Of a stretch of DNA of 64,000 nt, positions 17,853 to 25,576 are shown one piece after another. The notes below the pieces were generated by a model. It did no database searches, was not told the DNA's origin, and saw nothing but the letters and a program-made list of their open reading frames with translations. The stretch lies in contig NZ_CP016279.1 of the NCBI RefSeq assembly GCF_001542625.1, positions 4,960,001-5,024,000 on the forward strand. Reading direction: 5' to 3'. This DNA is from Streptomyces griseochromogenes. Its GTDB lineage: Bacteria; Actinomycetota; Actinomycetes; Streptomycetales; Streptomycetaceae. Every line of letters starts with the position of its first letter. Positions within the stretch are counted from its first letter, which is position 1. A program made the translations under genes and the position numbers.

Positions 17853-18419
17853 GCGGCACCTCCTTCGCCCGTCGGATCCTGCTGCGTGGCAACGCCCGTG
17901 CTGGGCTGCGAATTCCCTGCTGAGGAACTACCCGTCCGGGGTCCTGGCAGAGCACCGTTCGACTCCGCGGGACTGGGTTGCCGGCCCTCATGTCGGAGGG
18001 TCTGCGCTTGTTGCTGCGCCCCCTCCACTACACCACCCAGAGCAGCCCGTCCCGCGCTCTTGACCATCAACGGCACCAGAGTGGTGGCCTGTTGGACAGC
18101 CGACAGCGCTCCCAGTCCGATGAGAAACGCCACCAGTGGATTCGTGTTCTGCGGATAGGTGGGTGGCGGCCACGACACCAGGCAAGGCCCCGCTGACGAA
18201 CAGCCGCAGAGCCCCGGCGAACCAATACGCCTTCCAGCCGGGTACGGGCAGGTGCTCTTCGCCGGGCCGCACATCAGCTCTGTGTTTGGGAGGATCGATG
18301 GTGTCCGACTGAACGTTCCACGGCATCTGACGATGCCACTTGATGGCCTTGATGATGTCGACGGCCTCCATAGCGGCGCCGCCAGCCGCTCCCACCACCG
18401 CCGCCATGAACCAATCCAT
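17849..18419 (-). pseudogene. Small membrane protein paired with the repeat protein; one frameshift
   Basis: The frame from ATG 18419 begins MDWFMAAVVGAAGGAAMEAV (a Gly/Ala-rich membrane segment) and continues to YWFAGALRLFVSGALPGVVA (second segment). Near 18165 coding bias moves one frame, where PLVAFLIGLGALSAVQQATT (third segment), LMVKSAGRAALGGVVEGAQQ and a Ser/Gln/Thr-rich tail run to TGA at 17849-17851. Joined, they give a protein of about 190 residues with three membrane segments. The stop overlaps the GTG of the repeat-protein gene. Either the gene carries one inactivating indel or this is a sequencing error. The family is not recognised. Confidence 0.55.
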
Positions 18420-18438
18420 GTTCCGAGGCTAGAGGGAA

Positions 18439-20080
18439 TCATCCGACAGGGAAGTGATTCTGCGTAACCAACGTGCTGAGAGGGCGGCACGCCTGGGCGG
18501 GCACGGGCAGCGTGGGCGTGGGCGTATGGAGCTGGCGCGGCTGCTGGGCGGGCATCAGCGGACATGCCAGTCCGGGGATCGCGATGAGGTCGTCGCGGTG
18601 ATGCGGCATCGCAGTGTGCAACCGACGCTGGATGGACCAGAATCGCGCGGCTTCCTCGGGCGTGTAGGGGCGGGCCTGCTCTGTGACCAGGGCCAGCGCG
18701 GCAGCGCGGTGCCGCGCCCAAGCCCCTGGCCGTCACACGCGTTGTGGTAGAGGCGATGGGTGTCACGCCGCATCACCAGGACCGAGTCGACAGCTGACAG
18801 CTGCTCGGCCGTCGCCACCACCTCGGGCAGGACCGCGAAGTGGCTGTCGTGCCCGGCTGCGGTGGTGAACCGCGCAGGCACATTCCGCGGGCTCACCTGG
18901 GCATAGCGAGCGGCCGTGCCCTGGCGGGAATCGGCCGCGCGCACCGCCAGGACCACCAGCTCCACCCGGTAGCCGGCCTGCCGGAACAGGGACGCCCCCG
19001 CGACGAAGGCGGCGGCGCATGCCGGGGTGATCTCGATGACCACGTCCCCGCGCCGCTCGCGCACGTACGTCCCGGCCTGCGCCTGCCAGGCCCCGGTAGT
19101 CGGCATCTTGCCGGCGCCGGGCTGGGCCATCACGTACCCCTCGACGGGCGCCTCCTGCGGTTTGATCGGCCCGAGCAGCGGCGCGATCAAGTCGTCAAAG
19201 ATCCAGCGGTGCTCGTCCGTTGAGAGGCGGTGGCAGTCGACCCCGGCTGCTTCCTGGCGAGGCTGGGCGGTGCGTCGGAGCGGCTCGGCCCGGGCGGCGG
19301 CGCGCTCGGCGTCGCGGCGCACCGCCGGCGACCAGTCCTCCGGAAGCCGGGGATCGGCAAGACGCCGGTCGGCGTCGGCGAGCTGACGGCGGAAGAGTCC
19401 CGTTTCCGTGGGGTCCCACGGGCGTCTGCGCTCGGCGAGCACGGCGTCCGCCCGCGCCCGTCGGCGGCGCCACTGGCCGTCTGGGCCGAGCTCGTTGGCG
19501 TACACCGCGGGAAGCGCTGTTTCGGCGGAGCGCCGTACGACCAAGACCCGGTCCGCCAGGCGGCAGGCCTCTACCGTGGTGAGGGTCGCGAGCAGCCCAG
19601 CCGCGCACGTGGTGTGGTTGTCCCAGGAGACGTAGTGGGCCCGGCTTTCCTCGGCGAAGCGCGGGTATCGGTCCAGGATGCCGAGCCGGCCGACCGCCTC
19701 GGGCGCGGCCAGGGCCACGATCTCGACGCGGTACCCCTCCTCCCGGTACGCCGCCACTTGTGTCAGGAACTCCTGTGGTTGCGCCAGAGGCGCCTCCACC
19801 ACCGCGTCGAATCGGCCCTGGCGGACCCGCGCTTTGACTTCGGCCTGTCATCGGTAGGTCTCGGGCCGCCGCACCTGTACCCCGGCCGTGCGCACATCCT
19901 CGGTCAGGAAGTCGGCGTAGCAGGGGTGGGCGCTCTTGTAAGCGTCGCGGTCCGCTCTCACCGCGCCACCGCGCCGCCGGAGCGCGGCGTACACGAGGTC
20001 GACCACCAGCGTTTTGCCGCTGCCCTGCTGCCCTGCTGTCCGGCGACGAACACCACCACCGGACGCAGTATGTGACTTTG
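18439..20080 (-). pseudogene. Tandem zeta-toxin-type kinase, multiply disrupted
   Basis: Two zeta-toxin-like P-loop kinase modules lie in tandem. Intact zeta toxins phosphorylate UDP-N-acetylglucosamine and are held in check by epsilon antitoxin. Module 1 would read VVVFVAGQQGSGKTLVVDLV, but an 8-base direct duplication (AGGGCAGC twice, near 20030) shifts the frame inside the Walker A loop. A TGA at about 19849 then interrupts PETYR-QAEVKARVRQGRFD. Module 1 continues with EAPLAQPQEF and VEIVALAAPE. Module 2 has QPGAGKMPTTGAW, with Met in place of the Ser/Thr after the P-loop Lys. A further frameshift near 18730 moves the C-terminus (TEQARPYTPEEAARFWSIQR, LHTAMPHHRDDLIAIP) into the frame ending at 18439. 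With at least four lesions the gene is dead. No antitoxin gene was found. Confidence 0.75.
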
Positions 20081-20203
20081 GTGGTGCGGTGTTGGCCGTA
20101 GTGGAACCGCAGGTACGGCCGACGGGCCAGGGCGAACGCGCACTGCTCCTGTCCGGTCGATTTGGCGCCTGCGACTCCTCAACTGTGCCTCTTGGCCTGG
20201 GCG

Positions 20204-20220
20204 TTGATCATTTGTTGATC
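20204..20220 (+). promoter_or_regulatory. Direct repeat upstream of the RiPP precursor gene
   Basis: TTGATC occurs at 20204-20209 and again at 20215-20220, eleven bases apart start to start, so both face the same side of the helix. It lies about 90 bases before the peptide start codon, a plausible position for a promoter element or regulator site. This is inference from spacing only. Confidence 0.25.
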
Positions 20221-20307
20221 GTAGTGGGGGAGCATGGAGAAGCCAGCTGCGCACGGTCTTCACAAGGGGGCGTGCGTGACATCTCCGCCCTGGAAGGGGG
20301 TGTAGTG

Positions 20308-20388
20308 ATGAAGCTTCTCTTCGCCCTTCGCAACAAGGTGTCCGCTCAGAAGAGCCTGAAGAAGAGTGCCTGGTACTTCTGGTACTAG
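20308..20388 (+). CDS. RiPP precursor peptide, atropopeptide (tryptorubin) type
   Basis: The ATG at 20308 follows GGAAGGGGG by seven bases and encodes a 26-residue peptide. Residues 1-20 are a basic leader (MKLLFALRNKVSAQKSLKKS). Residues 21-26 are the presumed core Ala-Trp-Tyr-Phe-Trp-Tyr, directly followed by the stop. Tryptorubin A, the founding atropopeptide, derives from the hexapeptide Ala-Trp-Tyr-Ile-Trp-Tyr, in which one P450 builds carbon-carbon and carbon-nitrogen crosslinks between aromatic side chains. The core here differs only by Phe for Ile. The gene is 97 bases upstream of a P450 gene on the same strand. Leader cleavage probably occurs after Ser20 by a host protease, since no peptidase gene is adjacent. 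The call rests on core sequence and context, which agree. Confidence 0.85.
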   Translation: MKLLFALRNKVSAQKSLKKSAWYFWY

Positions 20389-20485
20389 GCCGATTCGTAG
20401 CATCCGGTGAGGTCGCCCCCGGCCGTACGGCGGGGGGCGACGCCGCCCGCCGCCCGCCTGCCCCTCGGCCTTCCGGAGATCCCGC

Positions 20486-21529
20486 ATGCGCCGCACGTTG
20501 TTCCATCCGCGACTTGCCGCCCTGTTCCGGGACCACCTAGGGCAGGACGTGTTCCGGCTCGAACCCGACACCGTCGGGGTCGCCGGGCATGAGGCCGCCG
20601 ACCGGATTCTCGCCGCCCGCCGGGCCACCGAGACCGAGCGGCCCACGTTCAAGCCGCTGCACGGACGCTCGATCTCGCGCGGCGAGGCGTCCTCGGTGAT
20701 GCGGACGATCGGCGGCGATGTGCGCGAGGCACTGAAGAAGCCCCGCTCCCGGCCCGAGGACGTCGATCTGTCGGGGGTGTGGCCGCTCAGGGGACATCTG
20801 TTCCTGCGGGACCTGATCCTTGGCCAGGATCCGTACCGGCTGCGGATCCTGATGAGCCGCAATCTCGAACTGACCCCCAAGCTGACCTGGGCGGTGATCG
20901 CGGCGGGCGCCGCGCTCCCGGGGCGGGTGGGCCGGCGCGGGGCCCCGCTGACCGCCATCGCGGGCCTGACGGCCGAGGCGGCCGGATATCAAGAGCGCCG
21001 ATATGCCATGGGCATGTATCGGAGGGCGGCGGCACCCGTGTGCTTCACGGTCTCCACCCTGGTCGCGAACGCTCTCTGGCTCGGCGCACCGTTCGACCCC
21101 GGCACGCCGAACCGGCACATCCTGTACGAGGCCATGCGGCTGCTGCCGCCGTCCTGGAACATCCTGCGCAACGCCTGCCCCGAGTACGCCGCCCTCGACG
21201 AGCGCATCGGCACGGGCGACGACGTCCTCGTCCTGCCCCTTCTCTCCCACCGGGATCCCAAGCTGTGGGAGGACCCGCACGTGTTCCGCCCGGAGCGCTG
21301 GGAGACCCTCGACCCCGACACCGCGCCCGGCTACCTCCCCTTCGGCCATTCCTCCGAGCGCTGCTGGGGCCGGCACATGGTGATGCCGCTCGCCGAGCTG
21401 CTCCTGGACCTGGTACGCGGCGCGGGCCTCGCCGTCAGCCCCGAACAGACCTCCGCGAAGGTTCCCCTCGTCGGACTGCTCGGCGTCGAGGACGTCCAGG
21501 TGACGAGGGTGCGCCGTGCAGCTGTCTGA
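20486..21529 (+). CDS. Cytochrome P450, probable peptide-crosslinking enzyme
   Basis: This 347-residue P450 is shorter than the usual 400. The heme loop is FGHSSERCWG with the thiolate Cys at about residue 293, and the K-helix E-x-x-R is EAMR in ILYEAMRLLPPSW. The I-helix region (APVCFTVSTLVANALWL) lacks the usual A-G-x-x-T oxygen-activation motif, as is seen in some P450s that abstract hydrogen or make radical couplings rather than hydroxylate. Lying directly after the aromatic precursor peptide, it is the best candidate for the crosslinking enzyme. Its 3' end overlaps the next P450 start by 14 bases, implying translational coupling. The start ATG is near the AGATCCCGC leader; a slightly different start is possible. 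Confidence 0.8.
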   Translation: MRRTLFHPRLAALFRDHLGQDVFRLEPDTVGVAGHEAADRILAARRATETERPTFKPLHGRSISRGEASSVMRTIGGDVREALKKPRSRPEDVDLSGVWPLRGHLFLRDLILGQDPYRLRILMSRNLELTPKLTWAVIAAGAALPGRVGRRGAPLTAIAGLTAEAAGYQERRYAMGMYRRAAAPVCFTVSTLVANALWLGAPFDPGTPNRHILYEAMRLLPPSWNILRNACPEYAALDERIGTGDDVLVLPLLSHRDPKLWEDPHVFRPERWETLDPDTAPGYLPFGHSSERCWGRHMVMPLAELLLDLVRGAGLAVSPEQTSAKVPLVGLLGVEDVQVTRVRRAAV

Positions 21530-22760
21530 GCCGTCGGACGAGATCGGGAACGAGACCGAGACCGAGATGGTGGGTGACTCCTTCGCCCGCCACCCTCATG
21601 ACGTCTACCGGCGCTGGCGCGAAGAGGGCGGTGTCCGCAAGGTCCGCTTCGCCGGTGCCGCGCCCTTGGCCGGGTGGGTCGTCACAGGGCACGCCGCCTG
21701 CCGGGCGGCCCTCGCCGATCCCCGGCTGAGCAAGGACGGCGCGACCGAGGCGTACGCCCGTCACGAGGGACTTCCCGTCGGCGGCCCGGGCGGCGGGCTC
21801 ACCAGCCACATGCTCAACTCCGACCCGCCCCGCCACACGCGCCTACGGCGTCTGGTCCAACAGGCGTTCACCCAGCGGCGGGTGGCGGATCTGCGCCCCC
21901 GGATCGAGGCACACGTCACGACGCTGCTCGACGCCCTCGACGGGACGGACGAGGGCGATGAGGTAGACCTGATCGCCCGGTTCGCGCTCCCGCTGCCGCT
22001 GGCCGTGATCTTCGACCTGCTGGGCGCGGACCCCGCCGCGCATGGGATCCTCCAGGTCCGCGGTCACACGGTGAGCGGGGACGGCGGCGACGGGGAGGTG
22101 TCCGTCCCGACGGCCGAGGCGATGCTGGAGCGACTGCGCGCGCTCATCGCGGAGAAGCGGGCCCGCCCGGGCGACGACCTGCTCTCCGCTCTCCTCACTG
22201 CCGGCGACGGAGGCGACCGCCTCACCGGGCAGGAGGTCACCTCGATGGCGTTCCTGCTGGTGATCGCGGGTCACCAGACCACTGTCAACCTAGTCGCCAA
22301 CGGCTTGCTCGCGCTGCTCGCCCACCCCGCGCAGCTCGCCGCCGTACGCGCCGACCCCTCACTCATCCCCTCCCTGACCGACGAAGTCCTGCGCCACGAG
22401 AGCCCGTTCGCTCTCGCGAGCCTGCGCTACACCACCGAGCCCGTGACGATCGACGGTACGACGATCCCGGCCGGGGAGTTCGTCCAGATCGCGCTGGCGG
22501 CCGCCAACCGCGACCCGGAGGTCTTCGCCGACCCCGACCGGTTCGACGTGACCCGCGACGCCTCCCAGCACCTGGCGTTCGGCCACGGCGTCCACCACTG
22601 CCTTGGCGCACCGCTGGCCCGCCTCCAGGCCGAGATCGCCTTCGCCCACGTACTGCGGCGCTTCCCCGGTCTGCGCCTCGCTCATCCGGAGCGCACCGCC
22701 GAGTGGCAGGACAACCCCCGGCACCGCGGCCTGCTCACCCTGCCGGTCCGGCTGCGCTGA
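21516..22760 (+). CDS. Cytochrome P450, canonical bacterial class I
   Basis: This 414-residue P450 starts at GTG 21516 inside the end of the previous gene. All landmarks are present: I-helix LLVIAGHQTTVNLVANG (acid-Thr region), K-helix DEVLRHESP (E-x-x-R), and heme loop FGHGVHHCLGAPLARLQ with Cys at about residue 362. It resembles actinomycete secondary-metabolism P450s (CYP105/107-like). Reported atropopeptide loci are described with one crosslinking P450, so this second enzyme may tailor the crosslinked peptide, for example by hydroxylation. An electron-transfer ferredoxin is not in the operon; the nearest is at 16306-16500. A stop-proximal palindrome and hairpin follow. Confidence 0.85.
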   Translation: MQLSEPSDEIGNETETEMVGDSFARHPHDVYRRWREEGGVRKVRFAGAAPLAGWVVTGHAACRAALADPRLSKDGATEAYARHEGLPVGGPGGGLTSHMLNSDPPRHTRLRRLVQQAFTQRRVADLRPRIEAHVTTLLDALDGTDEGDEVDLIARFALPLPLAVIFDLLGADPAAHGILQVRGHTVSGDGGDGEVSVPTAEAMLERLRALIAEKRARPGDDLLSALLTAGDGGDRLTGQEVTSMAFLLVIAGHQTTVNLVANGLLALLAHPAQLAAVRADPSLIPSLTDEVLRHESPFALASLRYTTEPVTIDGTTIPAGEFVQIALAAANRDPEVFADPDRFDVTRDASQHLAFGHGVHHCLGAPLARLQAEIAFAHVLRRFPGLRLAHPERTAEWQDNPRHRGLLTLPVRLR

Positions 22761-22800
22761 CGTCGTACGACGATACGTTTGAGCCCCGCACGGGGGGGCT
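22761..22800 (+). terminator. Hairpin region after the P450 pair, probable terminator
   Basis: Directly after the stop codon is a perfect 12-base palindrome (CGTCGTACGACG, 22761-22772). It is followed by a hairpin AGCCCC (22782-22787) / GGGGCT (22795-22800) with a seven-base loop. There is no long T tract, as is common in Streptomyces. It fits termination of the peptide-P450 operon. Confidence 0.5.
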
Positions 22801-23428
22801 TTGCCTCGCGGTCGGCCCAGGCTCCCGATGACTGGGCGTTCCCGCTGGAGGCCGTGCACCTGCTGGAAGCCGTGTACCTTATCGCCGGCCGCCGAACCGG
22901 CCTGCCGCATCGCCGCCGGGTTCCAGGCCGAGGCCGGCCTGATGGCCTTTCGGGGGACGGCAGCCTTGTCGGGCCGGGCGCCGCTGTGCGGGCCCCCGAT
23001 GCGCTGGGAGCCGCCGGCTCCGTCTGGAGCGCCGGCCGGGGCCGGCTTTGACACTTGAACGCCGCCGGCCTGTCCCGGCCACACCTGACGGTTCAGGACG
23101 GTCACGGTACCGGGCTCGGAAGCGGCGTGCGGCTGACGCGCATCTTCGACCGGCCGTGCGGTTGCTGCTCCCAGTCCTCCATGAACACCGCCTGGAGACC
23201 GTGGTGGCAGGCTGCCAGGGCCCGCCGGGGACAGGTCACCCGGTGGACGGGGTTCGTCGCGCATCTCACCGAGACGTGCGTGACCGACGTCGCGAACGTG
23301 ATGCAGCAGGCCGCGGCGCCCGAGCCGGGTGCGGATACCGGTCAGCGCCTGGGCGTCGTATGTGGTGGCCGAGGTGGTCGCCGCATCTGTGTAGCCGCCG
23401 TCGACCAGGTGTTCGGCGCCGCGCTGTC
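22801..23428 (-). mobile_element. Degraded region with a possible IS1182-like transposase scrap
   Basis: Near 23370-23425 the minus strand reads EHLVDGGYTDAATTSA, which resembles the second catalytic Asp block (LVDGGY) of IS1182-like transposases. Nothing else of the element is convincingly preserved, and the remaining 500 bases have no supported gene on either strand. I give this low weight. Confidence 0.3.
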
Positions 23429-23794
23429 CTAATGGGCCGGGCGTGCACCTGCGCTGCGCGGCGACAGCCGCCGTGTGATCCGGTCGAACAGCTCCGTCAG
23501 CGGCTCGCCGACGTCCCGACCGAACTCGGTCAGCCCGTAGGTGACCTGGGGCGGCGTCGTCGGCTCGACCTTCCGCCAGACCAGGCCGTCCTGGACCAGC
23601 GCGCGCAGGGTCTGGGCGAGCATCTTCTCGCTGATGCCCTGGATGCTCTTGCGCAGCTCGTAGAACCGGAGGTCGTTGCTCCGCAAGGAGATCAGCACCC
23701 AGATACCCCACCTGCTGGTCACGTGGTCGACCACATCGCGCGCGGGGCACTCAGTGTGAAACGCCTCATACCGCTCCTCCGCCTCGGCCTGCAT
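23429..23794 (-). CDS. HxlR-family transcriptional regulator
   Basis: This winged-helix protein of the HxlR/MarR-like type has a Cys near the N-terminus (FHTECPARDVVDHVTSRW), WGIWVLISLRSNDLRFYEL, the recognition region GISEKMLAQTLRALVQDGLV and the wing VTYGLTEFGR. I prefer ATG 23794, nine bases after GGGAGG, to a GTG at 23815; this gives 121 residues. The single N-terminal Cys could serve as a redox or electrophile sensor, as in other HxlR proteins. It is transcribed divergently from the NmrA-like oxidoreductase with a repeated site between them, so it probably represses or activates that gene and itself. Confidence 0.88.
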   Translation of the reverse strand: MQAEAEERYEAFHTECPARDVVDHVTSRWGIWVLISLRSNDLRFYELRKSIQGISEKMLAQTLRALVQDGLVWRKVEPTTPPQVTYGLTEFGRDVGEPLTELFDRITRRLSPRSAGARPAH

Positions 23795-23824
23795 GAGCTG
23801 CGCGCCTCCCGTCACGTGATGAGC

Positions 23825-23855
23825 TTACCCAAAGGTATGTCCTTACCAAAGGTTA
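23825..23855 (+). promoter_or_regulatory. Repeated operator between hxlR-type and nmrA-type genes
   Basis: TTACCCAAAGGTA (23825-23837) and TTACCAAAGGTTA (23843-23855) are near-identical units eighteen bases apart, and each has internal symmetry (ACC...GGT). They lie in the shared promoter region of two divergent genes. ACC/GGT half-sites with this spacing fit binding by HxlR dimers. The A/T-rich composition stands out in this G/C-rich DNA. Confidence 0.6.
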
Positions 23856-23906
23856 GCCCGACTCCTAGCGTCATGACTACAGAGGACATCGGACAAGGAG
23901 CTGATC

Positions 23907-24746
23907 ATGATCGTGGTGACAGGGGCTACCGGGAATGTGGGCCGGCCGTTGACGCGGGCGCTGGCCGAGGCGGGCCAGCAGGTGACGGCAGTGTCACGGC
24001 ACGCGAGGGTAGTGCCGGACGGCGTCCGCCACGTGGCGGCCGACCTGGCCGAGCCGGCCGGCCTTGAGCCCGCGCTGGACGGGGCGAAGGCACTGTTCCT
24101 GCTGCTGTCCGGCGACATGCACGCCGCCGGGGCCGGCCCGGCCGACATCATCGGCCGAGCCGCGGCCGGCGGGGTCCGCCGCGTCGTCCTGCTCTCCACG
24201 CAGGGCGTGGCGACCAGGCCCCTCGGTCCGTCGCGGGTCGCGATGCGCGCGGTGGAGGACGTGCTGCGGGAGTCCGGCCTGGACTGGGCCATCCTGCGGC
24301 CGGGCGGCTTCGCCTCCAACGCCCTGTGGTGGGCCGAATCCGTCCGCGCCCGGCGGGTCGTCGCCGCGCCCTTCGGTGACGTCGGGGTGCCGATCATCGA
24401 CCCGACGGACATCGCCGAGGTCGCGGCGGCCTGCCTGCTGGACGACCGGCACACCGGCGGCGTGTACGAGCTGACCGGCCCGGAAGTGATCACGCCGCGC
24501 CAGCAGACGCAGGCCATCGCCGCCGCACTGGGCTCGCCAGTGCGGTTCCACGACCTCACCCGCGACGAGGCCAAGGCCGCCATGGCTCAGAGCATGCCGG
24601 CGGAGCTCGCCGAGGACACCCTGGAAATCCTCGGCTCCCCGAGCCCGGCCGAGCTGCGCGTCAGCCCGGACGTCCAGCGGGTCCTCGGCCGCGCTCCGCG
24701 CCCCTTCGCCGACTGGGCCGCTCTCAATATCGCCGCGTTCCGCTGA
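23907..24746 (+). CDS. NmrA-like NAD(P)-binding oxidoreductase
   Basis: This 279-residue atypical short-chain dehydrogenase starts at ATG 23907, six bases after AAGGAG. The N-terminal MIVVTGATGNVGRPLTRALA carries the G-x-x-G-x-x-G dinucleotide loop. ILRPGGFASNALWW and IDPTDIAEVAAACLLD are typical of the NmrA/azoreductase-like group, and no Ser-Tyr-Lys triad is apparent. Members act as NADPH sensors or quinone/azo reductases. It is divergent from the HxlR regulator, a pairing often tied to response to quinones or other electrophiles. Confidence 0.85.
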   Translation: MIVVTGATGNVGRPLTRALAEAGQQVTAVSRHARVVPDGVRHVAADLAEPAGLEPALDGAKALFLLLSGDMHAAGAGPADIIGRAAAGGVRRVVLLSTQGVATRPLGPSRVAMRAVEDVLRESGLDWAILRPGGFASNALWWAESVRARRVVAAPFGDVGVPIIDPTDIAEVAAACLLDDRHTGGVYELTGPEVITPRQQTQAIAAALGSPVRFHDLTRDEAKAAMAQSMPAELAEDTLEILGSPSPAELRVSPDVQRVLGRAPRPFADWAALNIAAFR

Positions 24747-24785
24747 ATCCCGGTGATCGCCCGATCGGACCCGCACTTCGACAGG

Positions 24786-25318
24786 CATTGAGGCGTTGGA
24801 CGTGTCGGTGGGTGATGAGGCAGGTGGCGAGGCCGAAGAACGCCTCGTGGATGTCGTCTCTTCGCTCCCATCGGATGCGCAGGCGGCGGAATCCGTGGAG
24901 CCAGGCGATGGTGCGCTCGAGGACCCAGCGGTGGACGCCGAGGCCGGAGATCCGTGCGGGACACCGCGGCGTGCGATCACCGGTTTGATGGCCTGGGCCC
25001 AGACGAGCCGGCGGTACTTGTCGTGGTCGTAGCCGCGGTCTGCGAGCAGCGTCTCGGGCCTCCAGCGCGGGCGTCCGACCAGGCCTGGGACAGAAGGGGC
25101 CTTGTGCAGCAGGGGCAGGAGCTGGGTGATGTCGTTGCGGTTTCCGCCGGTCAGCGACACTGCGAGCGGGATGCCCTGGCCTTCGACGAGGACATGATGT
25201 TTACGGCCCGGCCGTGCGCGGTCGACCGGACTCGGCCCGCTTTTGGGCCTCGTCGGGCGGCCCGGGCGTGGGAAGAATCGGTCACCGCCCGCGACCAGTC
25301 CAACTGCTTGGGGACGTC
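24786..25318 (-). mobile_element. IS5-family transposase, two frameshifts and truncated
   Basis: The minus strand carries the DDE half of an IS5-family transposase in three frames. These are DWSRAVTDSSHARAARRGPK (first Asp), KHHVLVEGQGIPLAVSLTGG with NRNDITQLLPLL and LLADRGYDHDKYRR (second Asp), and GLGVHRWVLERTIAWLHGFR (Glu) with RWERRDDIHEAFFGLATCLI. Frame changes occur near 25200 and 24960. The N-terminal domain is missing at the 25318 end. Confidence 0.8.
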
Positions 25319-25576
25319 AGCAACCGCTGACTGCTAATAGCAGTGTTCGACGTGCGGTGTCGGGTCTGACGTTCGTTCCTGATGGACCAGTGGCGTTCTG
25401 GGGTGTTGTTGGGACACAACCCGGATGAGGGGTTCTACGTCGTCTGCGACGAGAGCAATAGCCCGCCCGACGGTCATCGCGGCCGCAGAGCTGAACGTCA
25501 ACGTCGAGACAGGAGCACCCCCGGGGGGGCCTGGCCCGGCGCCGGGCGTGTGGCTCGGCGCCGGGACCCGTGTGAG

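Noticed and set aside
23330..23428. A full IS1182-like element
   Set aside because: Only the LVDGGY block is recognisable; the rest of the region does not support a transposase.
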